Shown piece after piece: positions 5,634 to 12,519 of a stretch of 42,952 nt of DNA (positions are counted from its first letter, which is position 1; each line of letters starts with the position of its first letter). The notes below the pieces were generated by a model. It saw nothing but the letters and a program-made list of their open reading frames with translations. It was not told the DNA's origin and searched no databases. The DNA comes from Bacteroidales bacterium (lineage in GTDB: Bacteria; Bacteroidota; Bacteroidia; Bacteroidales; UBA4181): NCBI GenBank assembly GCA_031275285.1, contig JAISOY010000058.1, positions 1 through 42,952 on the forward strand, in the 5' to 3' direction. A program made the position numbers and the translations under genes.

Positions 5634-7589
5634 TTATGTTCCGGTAAGATCGTACCACTTCAACGGCCCCCGGTATGTTCCCTTCACTTTACCGTCATTT
5701 TCGAGCATACAGTCTACCGTGATAGTGTAAACCGCGTCATCGCCCGTTCCCGTAACTGTTACCTTTACCGTCCCGCCGGTCATTTTAAGCTTGTTGCCAT
5801 CAGCATCCTGTACATAGCTTGTGTAGTCGTTGTCCACGAAAGTGTACGCGACAGCAGAAGTTCCGGCCGTACCGAATGTATATGTCCCTGCAACTAACCT
5901 GTTCCTGCCGTCGGGAACCAACATATCGAGCGCGATCCATTCACCGTATATCGTGGTTAAACCTATAAATACATTTTCGGTAGCAGCGTTGAAGAAATGA
6001 CCCCAGTAATCCATTCCTCCGCGATAGGGATGCAAGGTTTTGCCATTCGCTTCGAACCGGTTGAGTCTGACTCCATCGGCAATCTCAATATTCCTCTCGA
6101 TATGAATACTGTTTCCAAAACTACCGGTCTGCGTAAAAGTTTCTCCTGTGAAAGTACCGTAGTGATTATCTCCAGCCGGACTATACAAAGCCGCTCCGAA
6201 GCTACCCATTGCAGTAACGCCTATAACTACCGAATTGCAGTTATCGCGTATATTCAAATCACCTGAATAGTGTTCCGGCAAATCGATGACGTTTCCGTGT
6301 ATCCAGTCGTATCCGGTAATTCTGCCGCCGCTCATGTAAAAATCTCCTCCTGAGTTATATACTCCGCCGCCGCGTGCGCCCGAACTCGCCGCCCAGGCTG
6401 TATTGCCGAAAATATTACCGCCTTTCATAGTAAAGCGTGCAAAAAGATCCACATATACACCACCACCCTGGCCGTAAACTTTGTTTCCGCTGATATTACC
6501 GCTTACCATAATTAATTCACCAAAGTCATCTACCCATATGCCGCCACCATGACCGTTCGTTGCACTGGCAGTTCCGGAAACATTACCAACGATTTCACCG
6601 CCATCCAAAATGAGTTTACCACCCACATCCACGCCTCCGCTACCACCGGCGGTGTTGGTATTTCCGGTAATAACGGCTCCGTTCCCAATGACCAGTTCTC
6701 CGGTCTTCACACAAAGTACCGCCGCGTTATTGCTGGGATGACCTTTCAGAACAATGTCTTCCAGCACGATTTTTTGTGATACAGATGCAAGATAAATCAG
6801 ATATCCCCTTTTGTCGGTTGTTACACTTATTTCCGGGGCAGGACTGCCCTGTCCTTTGATGGTTACCGCAATATCGGTCAACTCTTTGGTAAATAACGTA
6901 GTAGTACCTACCCCCGGAAGACTGAAACTTTTGGTAACAGTAAAGGTATGTGTTTTATTGTTACCGGCAGTGTTGACAGCATTCACGGCGGCATTCCATT
7001 CCGCTGCACTGCTTATGTTGTGGTTGACAGAAGAAGGATCGCCGCCGCTGTTTTTCCACTTAGCGTAAAGGATAAAGTTACCTGTCACGGTGCTTACATC
7101 ATAAGGGAAAGTGATTCTATTGGTAAAATCCGCTTCCTTGTACCAGCCTTCAAAAGTATCGTCAGATTTGACGGGAACAGCAGGCTCGGCAAGTGTTCCG
7201 CCTTTTACCACACGGGACACATGGTTATCTTCCGAAGGCCATTTGCCACCATTCAACTCCCAGCTAACCTGCCAGTATTCGGCAGCTGATTCGTCTTCCC
7301 ATCGGGCATAAAGTGTAATGTTCCCAATTACAGGTGTCTGGAAATTATAAGCCGTTTTTACACCATCCAGGTACCAGAAAAGAAATACATAACCTGTTTT
7401 AACCGGATTTACATTCGGTGCAACAGCCATATCACCGGCTTTCACCTGTTGGACGGAAGGACTGGGGCTGCCGCCATCTGTGTCGAAAGTAACTGTATAA
7501 ACCGTTTCATCTTCGGAATCGTCCTTCGATGAGCAGGAAACAAACCCTAATAGAATGCTTATTAATATGATGATCCAAATATTCTTCAT
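5634..7589 (-). CDS. Surface lipoprotein with InlB-type repeats and beta-helix
   Basis: 651 residues. A signal peptide ends in a lipobox (LLGFVSC, Cys19) followed by SKDDSEDE, typical of surface-exported Bacteroidota lipoproteins. Two InlB B-repeat/Listeria-Bacteroides units follow at about 30-93 and 105-178 (VTFDTDGGS, TLYARW; WELNGGKW, LYAKW). Residues 200-430 carry Gly-rich turns of right-handed beta-helix type (GGGIWVDDFGELIMVSGNISGN and repeats), and the C-terminal 150 residues are beta-rich and unassigned. It is probably a surface adhesin or binding protein; no catalytic motif is seen. It has its own promoter (7624-7654) and terminator (5506-5544), so it is not co-transcribed with Ro. 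Confidence 0.85.
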   Translation of the reverse strand: MKNIWIIILISILLGFVSCSSKDDSEDETVYTVTFDTDGGSPSPSVQQVKAGDMAVAPNVNPVKTGYVFLFWYLDGVKTAYNFQTPVIGNITLYARWEDESAAEYWQVSWELNGGKWPSEDNHVSRVVKGGTLAEPAVPVKSDDTFEGWYKEADFTNRITFPYDVSTVTGNFILYAKWKNSGGDPSSVNHNISSAAEWNAAVNAVNTAGNNKTHTFTVTKSFSLPGVGTTTLFTKELTDIAVTIKGQGSPAPEISVTTDKRGYLIYLASVSQKIVLEDIVLKGHPSNNAAVLCVKTGELVIGNGAVITGNTNTAGGSGGVDVGGKLILDGGEIVGNVSGTASATNGHGGGIWVDDFGELIMVSGNISGNKVYGQGGGVYVDLFARFTMKGGNIFGNTAWAASSGARGGGVYNSGGDFYMSGGRITGYDWIHGNVIDLPEHYSGDLNIRDNCNSVVIGVTAMGSFGAALYSPAGDNHYGTFTGETFTQTGSFGNSIHIERNIEIADGVRLNRFEANGKTLHPYRGGMDYWGHFFNAATENVFIGLTTIYGEWIALDMLVPDGRNRLVAGTYTFGTAGTSAVAYTFVDNDYTSYVQDADGNKLKMTGGTVKVTVTGTGDDAVYTITVDCMLENDGKVKGTYRGPLKWYDLTGT

Positions 7590-7623
7590 AAGTAAATGGA
7601 TAAGATTTACAATTTATTTCAGA

Positions 7624-7654
7624 CAAAAGTATTGATGATAAAAACACCCGTCAA
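7624..7654 (-). promoter_or_regulatory. Promoter of the InlB-repeat lipoprotein gene
   Basis: Minus strand: TTG at 7654-7652, 20-nt spacer, then TACTTTTG (7631-7624), matching TTG-N19-21-TAnnTTTG. The start codon is at 7589, about 35 nt on. Confidence 0.65.
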
Positions 7655-7701
7655 TCACCCAAAAGGGTGATTTTTGAGTATGCCCGGAAGGTTCACCCTT
7701 T
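7654..7701. other. Overlapping alternative hairpins downstream of the Ro gene
   Basis: Three short arms compete. ATCACCC (7654-7660) pairs with GGGTGAT (7665-7671) around AAAA; AAAGGGTGA (7662-7670) also pairs with TCACCCTTT (7693-7701). The two folds exclude each other. The element lies between the Ro stop (7869) and the lipoprotein promoter and may end or protect the Ro mRNA. No T-run follows on the minus strand; TTTT follows on the plus strand. Confidence 0.45.
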
Positions 7702-7868
7702 CGGGGATTTAATTGACATTAAAAAGAAGTATATTTCTGAAATTCAATAAAGTAAACAATAGGTCATTTTTTTCATTAAAAAAGTTTTGTGGAGTGACAT
7801 ACGTATAGGGTTTTTAGAGTGACAATCTGAAGTATCCCTTTACTACGACATCCACAAAACTTCTTAAG

Positions 7869-9392
7869 CTACAATTCTATTTTCCGGATTTCGTCCAGCG
7901 CATTACCACCATTATCGATGGCGTCAACGATGTCGAAAATCTTATCCGACCAGCCTGCGATCAGGTACACATCTTCGCGGGTGATATCCAGCGGAGTGGT
8001 ACCGTAGCCCGAAAGGTCAAACAGGTGCAGTTTACTACCGGGAGAAATTGTTTTATAGGTATTCCACAAGCTGGAAATCTTCTCGTCGTTACGATTGTTC
8101 CACAACTGACAATCGGTAAATACCATTACCTTATCCACTGCTTGTTTACACCTGATCAGGTCACTGATCACCAGATAACCGTTGGTGGAATATCCGACTT
8201 CACCTTCGCGGCGGTAGAATGCATCTACATTGGCAAGAATACCCCGGGTCGGCACATTGATCACTTTCCAGGTATCACCGAACATACCCGTGATGGCATT
8301 TTTGCAACGCGATTTCAAAAGCATGGCCAGCATCAGCCCGATATCATACGACAATATCTTGCTTTTCGGCGATATGGCTTTTTGCATTGAACCCGAAACA
8401 TCACAGGCGATCAAAACCTTCGTATCATTATCGAACCCTTTGATGTTTCCGGCTGAAATACTGACAGCCTTTTCCAATGCATCCATTACATTGCCGGCAT
8501 CTCCCGATTTTACTTTCGATATTTCACGGTAAGCCGCAAGGAAGCGGAATGGCAACTGTTTCGAACGGCGAACGGCTTCGGCATCCGACAGGATTCCACA
8601 TACTTTCGTAATGTGCTGCTGCGATACTTCCGTTTCCAGGATATTACGCAGGTTTCGCATCAAGGCCATATAGCCGATTTTCCCGCTGTCGATCAACTCT
8701 TCCCACTTCATGCGGAAAGCGACATTCTTTTCTTTATCACTCGCATATTTAGTCTGTCCGAGCATCGACAACTCCGTTTCCCAGGTATACGGTGTTTCGA
8801 GCATATCATTGATGATTTTGTCGAACAACATTTGTTGCGCATCATCCTTCGATTTCGGATGGACCAGAAACAAGGCATCACGCAGCTTGATCTCCGCATC
8901 GCGGTTATATTTGGCAAACTGGTATTCGTCGAAACGGTTGAACGCTGCCTGCAAACCTGCCTGCAGCTGTTTCGACAGATGGTTCAGTTTTTTCGTACCC
9001 TTCCGCTCGTTGGCAAACTGATAATAAGCCAGCAATTCGGTGATTTCATCGGCACGTTGTATGATCCGTGCTACCATCTTTTTCACGGTCGAATCGCCCT
9101 GATGTACCTTTGCCAATTCTACGGCCAGCACCAGGGGTATGGAACGCAGGTTCATCTGCTGGCGGGTGTACACCGCAAGCTTTGCCACAAACACGGGATC
9201 GCATTGTACAATCAGCCGGCGCAATGTTTCGATGCGTGTCTGCGCACCTTCATAAAACTTGTCACCCAGCGAAGAGGTTACAGCTGCAACATATAATTGC
9301 CATTCAGGCGACAAGCGGTATGCTTCCGCTCCTTCGTAATTTGTCACCTTACTTTTTCCTTTGGTTACATAATTAAACTTCATCTTATTCAT
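7869..9392 (-). CDS. rsr: Ro60 ortholog (TROVE + vWA), Rsr
   Basis: 507 residues, close to known bacterial Rsr and to human Ro60. Residues about 10-310 form the helical TROVE ring, with the typical RIETLRRL, AKLAVYTRQQMNLRSIPLVLA and QQHITKVCGILSD segments. The C-terminal vWA domain keeps the MIDAS motif D331-V-S333-G-S335 (IACDVSGSM) and a later VFTDCQLW. Ro proteins bind misfolded RNA ends in the ring hole and Y RNAs on the outer face, and in bacteria help exonucleases degrade or mature rRNA. A second ATG at 9383 (MKFNY) could be the true start. It is divergent from a WYL regulator across a perfect palindrome, and Y-RNA-like genes lie 3.2 kb downstream with the same palindrome. Family call is firm. 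Confidence 0.95.
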   Translation of the reverse strand: MNKMKFNYVTKGKSKVTNYEGAEAYRLSPEWQLYVAAVTSSLGDKFYEGAQTRIETLRRLIVQCDPVFVAKLAVYTRQQMNLRSIPLVLAVELAKVHQGDSTVKKMVARIIQRADEITELLAYYQFANERKGTKKLNHLSKQLQAGLQAAFNRFDEYQFAKYNRDAEIKLRDALFLVHPKSKDDAQQMLFDKIINDMLETPYTWETELSMLGQTKYASDKEKNVAFRMKWEELIDSGKIGYMALMRNLRNILETEVSQQHITKVCGILSDAEAVRRSKQLPFRFLAAYREISKVKSGDAGNVMDALEKAVSISAGNIKGFDNDTKVLIACDVSGSMQKAISPKSKILSYDIGLMLAMLLKSRCKNAITGMFGDTWKVINVPTRGILANVDAFYRREGEVGYSTNGYLVISDLIRCKQAVDKVMVFTDCQLWNNRNDEKISSLWNTYKTISPGSKLHLFDLSGYGTTPLDITREDVYLIAGWSDKIFDIVDAIDNGGNALDEIRKIEL

Positions 9393-9441
9393 TTTAATGG
9401 TTAAAAGCCTCTTACGACACTCTTTTTCCTGTTTGACTTTA

Positions 9442-9466
9442 CAAAGATTTCAATGCAGGTACGCAA
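9442..9466 (-). promoter_or_regulatory. Probable promoter of the Ro gene
   Basis: On the minus strand AATCTTTG (9449-9442) resembles TAnnTTTG, and TTGCGTA from the palindrome (9466-9460) lies upstream. The TTTG is 24 nt from the palindrome centre, almost as at the RNA array (23 nt). Leader to the ATG at 9392 is about 40 nt. Confidence 0.5.
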
Positions 9467-9478
9467 CGTTTTTGCGTA
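9460..9478. promoter_or_regulatory. Perfect operator-like palindrome between Ro and WYL units
   Basis: TACGCAA-CGTTT-TTGCGTA: 7-bp perfect inverted repeat with a 5-nt spacer. It overlaps the -33 box of the plus-strand promoter and the upstream element of the Ro promoter, so one bound protein could control both. The related copy at 4674-4692 points to a shared regulator, probably the WYL protein. Confidence 0.75.
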
Positions 9479-9503
9479 ATAAAAAATATTTTCATTATTT
9501 TTG
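9471..9503 (+). promoter_or_regulatory. Promoter of the STM3941-like/WYL operon
   Basis: TTTG at 9471-9474 (inside the palindrome), 21-nt spacer, TATTTTTG at 9496-9503: a full match to the Bacteroidota TTTG-N19-21-TAnnTTTG promoter. Start codon at 9518, so the leader is under 15 nt. Confidence 0.75.
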
Positions 9504-9517
9504 TAGAAAAAGTAAAA

Positions 9518-10027
9518 ATGGAAGATAAAATTGTCATTCCTGTCAGCAAAGCAAAGATCATTCAGTTGTTTGCAGGTGCCGCTTTATTTGTACTTGCAGG
9601 GATTTGGATACTTCTGGATCCGCAATTCGGAATATTTCAGAAAATAATTGCATCCGCCTGTATTTTGTTTTTCGGAATTGCCATGATCATATTTCCCCGA
9701 AAATTATTCGATAACACACAAAATCTGGTTATCGACAGGTACGGTATTACCGACAATATTACCCGACCCAGAGCGGGTACCATTGAATGGAATGACATCA
9801 CACATGTGGAAATTACCAAAATTTCAGGTAATAAAATGCTGTTGATATTTGTTATAGATCCCGAAAAATACCTGAGTCGTGTTAAGGCAAAGGGACTGAG
9901 AAATAATTACTATATGGCAGGTACTCCCTTTGTTATTCCCTCCTCGATGCTGAAAATAAAACTGAACGATTTGGAATCACTGATCAATACAGGAATAAAA
10001 GAATACCATCATGCCTGTAAACCGTAA
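9518..10027 (+). CDS. STM3941-family membrane protein
   Basis: 169 residues. Two membrane segments (about 13-32, FAGAALFVLAGIWILL, and 38-57, IIASACILFFGIAMIIF) are followed by a beta-rich cytoplasmic domain of about 105 residues (WNDITHVEI, LLIFVIDPEKYL, GTPFVIPSSMLKI), the plan of the STM3941 family, whose soluble part resembles a PH-like domain. Molecular role is unknown. Its 3' end overlaps the WYL gene by 17 nt, implying translational coupling, so a membrane signal could feed the regulator; that link is inferred. Confidence 0.75.
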   Translation: MEDKIVIPVSKAKIIQLFAGAALFVLAGIWILLDPQFGIFQKIIASACILFFGIAMIIFPRKLFDNTQNLVIDRYGITDNITRPRAGTIEWNDITHVEITKISGNKMLLIFVIDPEKYLSRVKAKGLRNNYYMAGTPFVIPSSMLKIKLNDLESLINTGIKEYHHACKP

Positions 10028-11033
10028 TGCATTAATCCGTTATAAAACCATCGATACCTGTTTACGCAACAGGTTCCGTCAATGGACGCTCGAAGACCTG
10101 ATCGATGCATGTTCCGATGCATTGTATGAATACGAAGGAATCGACAAAGGCATCAGCAAACGTACCATCCAGATGGATATCCAGATGATGCGCAGTGAAA
10201 AACTGGGATACAATGCGCCCATCGTGGTTTACGACAACAAGTTTTATAAATATGACGATCCTGATTACAGCATTACCAATACGCCATTGTCCGAAAAGGA
10301 TCTGAAAGTGATGTCGGAAGCCGTTGAAGTTTTGCGGCAGTTCAAAGGATTCTCGTATTTTTCGGATATGGGAGATATTGTAAGCCGGCTGGAAGACCAT
10401 GTTACTTCGGCACGAAAGAAAACAGTCCCTGTGATTGATTTTGAAAAGAACGAAAGCCTGAAGGGGTTGAACTATCTGGATACGGTTTATCACGCTATTG
10501 TCAACAAACAAGCGCTACACATCAAATACAGGTCGTTCAAAGCCCGTTCCGCAAGCAATTTTGTTTTCTATCCGTACCTTCTGAAAGAATACCGTAACCG
10601 CTGGTTTGTTTTCGGGACAAAGAAGAAACACGAAACCCTGATCAACCTGGCACTTGATAGGATACATCACATAGAGATCGCAGAGGGGGAATATTACGGG
10701 GAAAATAAGCTCTTTGATCCTGTCACCTTCTTCGATGACCTTGTCGGTGTGACTAAAAATACCGGTATGAAAGCCGAAAAAATTCGTTTTTGGGTAGACA
10801 GGCAGAATGCTCCCTATGTGCAAACCAAACCTTTCCATAAAAGCCAAAGACTGATAGAAACACAAGAAGACGGCGCCATGGTTTTTGAACTGGAAGTAAT
10901 CATCAATCAGGAACTGCAACGGGAGTTTTTTGGTTTTGCCGATACCATCAGAATATTATCACCACCATCACTGGCAGATTTTATGGCATGGAAATATAAA
11001 GCGGCAAAGGAAAGGTATGAAATCCGTTCTTAA
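10011..11033 (+). CDS. WYL-domain transcriptional regulator
   Basis: 340 residues. An N-terminal winged-helix region (about 1-85; GISKRTIQMDIQMMRSEKLG is the recognition part) precedes a WYL domain at about 155-240 (LNYLDTVYHAIVNKQALHIKYRSF, then YLLKEYRNRWFVFGTKKK) and a WCX-like C-terminus ending around FGFADTIRILSP. WYL proteins bind nucleic-acid or nucleotide ligands and control DNA-damage, RNA-repair and defence genes. Its gene overlaps the preceding membrane-protein gene and is divergent from Ro. It is the best candidate to bind the palindromes at 9460-9478 and 4674-4692. Family call firm; ligand and target are inferred. Confidence 0.9.
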   Translation: MPVNRNALIRYKTIDTCLRNRFRQWTLEDLIDACSDALYEYEGIDKGISKRTIQMDIQMMRSEKLGYNAPIVVYDNKFYKYDDPDYSITNTPLSEKDLKVMSEAVEVLRQFKGFSYFSDMGDIVSRLEDHVTSARKKTVPVIDFEKNESLKGLNYLDTVYHAIVNKQALHIKYRSFKARSASNFVFYPYLLKEYRNRWFVFGTKKKHETLINLALDRIHHIEIAEGEYYGENKLFDPVTFFDDLVGVTKNTGMKAEKIRFWVDRQNAPYVQTKPFHKSQRLIETQEDGAMVFELEVIINQELQREFFGFADTIRILSPPSLADFMAWKYKAAKERYEIRS

Positions 11034-11104
11034 TTTCTTTTGTCTTCATCTTGAAACATCAGAGACACAATCATCAACCATATCTGTAAATAATTATTTA
11101 TGAC

Positions 11105-11112
11105 TATCTTTG
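11105..11112 (+). promoter_or_regulatory. -7 box TATCTTTG at the PAS-LuxR gene
   Basis: Perfect TAnnTTTG only 4 nt before the ATG at 11117; no good -33 box. If used, the mRNA would be nearly leaderless. Confidence 0.55.
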
Positions 11113-11116
11113 CATC

Positions 11117-11881
11117 ATGATTCACCATAAAATAACGCCTGAGGAACTGTGGGCAAAACAGCAGATAAGCAGTCTTGATGTGGATTATGATTGCTGGAGT
11201 AAAAAAAGAGAATCCGTCCGGAAATTTTCCCAAATAAGTCAAAGTTGTATTTTTACTGTCGATGTATTCAAAAAAAGGTATGATTTCGCTTCTGATAATT
11301 TTTCCTGCATTTTCGGATATCATCCTGTCCGGATACAAACAATAAGAAAACAGGGTGACTTATTGGAAGAAAGAATCCATCCTGATGACAGGGCTCAGCT
11401 GATAGAATACCAGATCGATCACGGGCAGTTTATCTATTCGCTTCCTGTGGAAAACAGAAATGATTACCAGCAGATATTTCAGTTCCGCATGTTGAATGCA
11501 AAACAGCAGTATGTAAATGTGATCAGCCGCCAACAGGTAACCCAGAAGGATAAAACCGGTAAGGCATGGATGATCATGGGGGTAATGGACATATCACCGG
11601 ACAGGACTCTTTCCGAAAAGGTCAGACGCACTGTGGTAAACAGGCAAACAGGTGAGGTATTAACCTCAGCAGATATTCCTGCAGAGAAGCAATTAACCAA
11701 TCGGGAAAAAGAAATACTGTTATTTATTCGTCAGGGTCTCCTGAGTAAAGAAATTGCATCCAGGCTGAATTTAAGTATTTTTACGGTTAATAACCACCGG
11801 AAAAACATACTGGCAAAATTGCAGGTCGATAATATCATCGAAGCAATCAATACGGCAAGGGATTATGGCATCATCCTTTGA
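11117..11881 (+). CDS. PAS-LuxR transcriptional regulator
   Basis: 254 residues. A PAS-like sensor occupies about 35-165 (IFTVDVFKKRYDFASDNFSCIFGYHP, then RIHPDDRAQLIEYQ and a VMDISPD ending), and a LuxR-type helix-turn-helix lies at about 188-250 (LTNREKEILLFIRQGLLSKEIASRLNLS, TVNNHRKNILAKL). It has no receiver domain, so it probably senses a small molecule or redox state directly. This architecture is common in Bacteroidota as a stand-alone regulator. The gene starts 83 nt after the WYL stop and has its own -7 box. Confidence 0.88.
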   Translation: MIHHKITPEELWAKQQISSLDVDYDCWSKKRESVRKFSQISQSCIFTVDVFKKRYDFASDNFSCIFGYHPVRIQTIRKQGDLLEERIHPDDRAQLIEYQIDHGQFIYSLPVENRNDYQQIFQFRMLNAKQQYVNVISRQQVTQKDKTGKAWMIMGVMDISPDRTLSEKVRRTVVNRQTGEVLTSADIPAEKQLTNREKEILLFIRQGLLSKEIASRLNLSIFTVNNHRKNILAKLQVDNIIEAINTARDYGIIL

Positions 11882-11908
11882 TTTTCGGCCATCAATTTAA
11901 ACTGTTTT

Positions 11909-12385
11909 TCAGTAATTTACCTTCACCATTTCTACCATCGGGAGATCAGACTGTGTTTCATCCTGATATTGCCGGCAGACCTGATAACCGACAGATTCAT
12001 ACAAGCGTATATTATGTATACTTGATGCGGCTGTAAATAACTGAAATTTTTTAGCTTCGGGATTGACATTCTCTACTTCCGTAAGTAATTTTCTGCCTAA
12101 TCCCTGCCTTCTATAGTCCGTATCCACAATAAGTTTTCCAATCCATACCCGGTCATCCAACATCCTGTACTTTACAGAACCTATGATCTTCCCATCATAC
12201 ATTGCCTTAAGAAATGTATAATTAGTAAAGTCAGACAAAATAGATTCATAAGTTTGCTTTAAGGGTTCAATATCATAATTCCCATGCGATTCCGCTTCTG
12301 TCCTGAATGCCCGTTTCTGGAGATGAAGTATTTCGCTCAAATCCTCCAGGCTGGCTATACTAATATGGATATGTTCATTTTTCAT
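11909..12385 (-). CDS. GNAT N-acetyltransferase
   Basis: 158 residues, a single GNAT domain. Motif A is seen as VWIGKLIVDTDYRRQGLGRKLL, with the acetyl-CoA pyrophosphate loop RRQGLG. A final IRLYESVGYQ is the usual last helix and strand. The substrate is unknown. It converges on the LuxR gene and is divergent from the HelD-like gene. A TAGCTTTG -7 box ends 10 nt before the ATG, so the leader is very short. Confidence 0.9.
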   Translation of the reverse strand: MKNEHIHISIASLEDLSEILHLQKRAFRTEAESHGNYDIEPLKQTYESILSDFTNYTFLKAMYDGKIIGSVKYRMLDDRVWIGKLIVDTDYRRQGLGRKLLTEVENVNPEAKKFQLFTAASSIHNIRLYESVGYQVCRQYQDETQSDLPMVEMVKVNY

Positions 12386-12394
12386 TTACTCTGG

Positions 12395-12402
12395 CAAAGC
12401 TA
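12395..12402 (-). promoter_or_regulatory. -7 box TAGCTTTG of the GNAT gene
   Basis: Perfect TAnnTTTG on the minus strand, 10 nt before the start at 12385. No clear -33 box. Confidence 0.6.
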
Positions 12403-12519
12403 CATAATTACTAGCTATAAATAGCCATTTCCGAAAAGGAAATGATGTCCTATTTTTACTATTTTTTTGAAAGAGCAAAGTTTACTTTCACCATTTTTTT
12501 AATTGATAAGGTAAAGAAC

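Noticed and set aside
8613..9296. 227-codon plus-strand ORF
   Set aside because: Shadow of the Ro gene on the opposite strand; no recognisable domain.
12442..12519. Upstream start for the HelD-like gene
   Set aside because: The extra 26 residues are hydrophobic and unlike HelD, and the ATG lies before the promoter-like TATTTTTTTG box.
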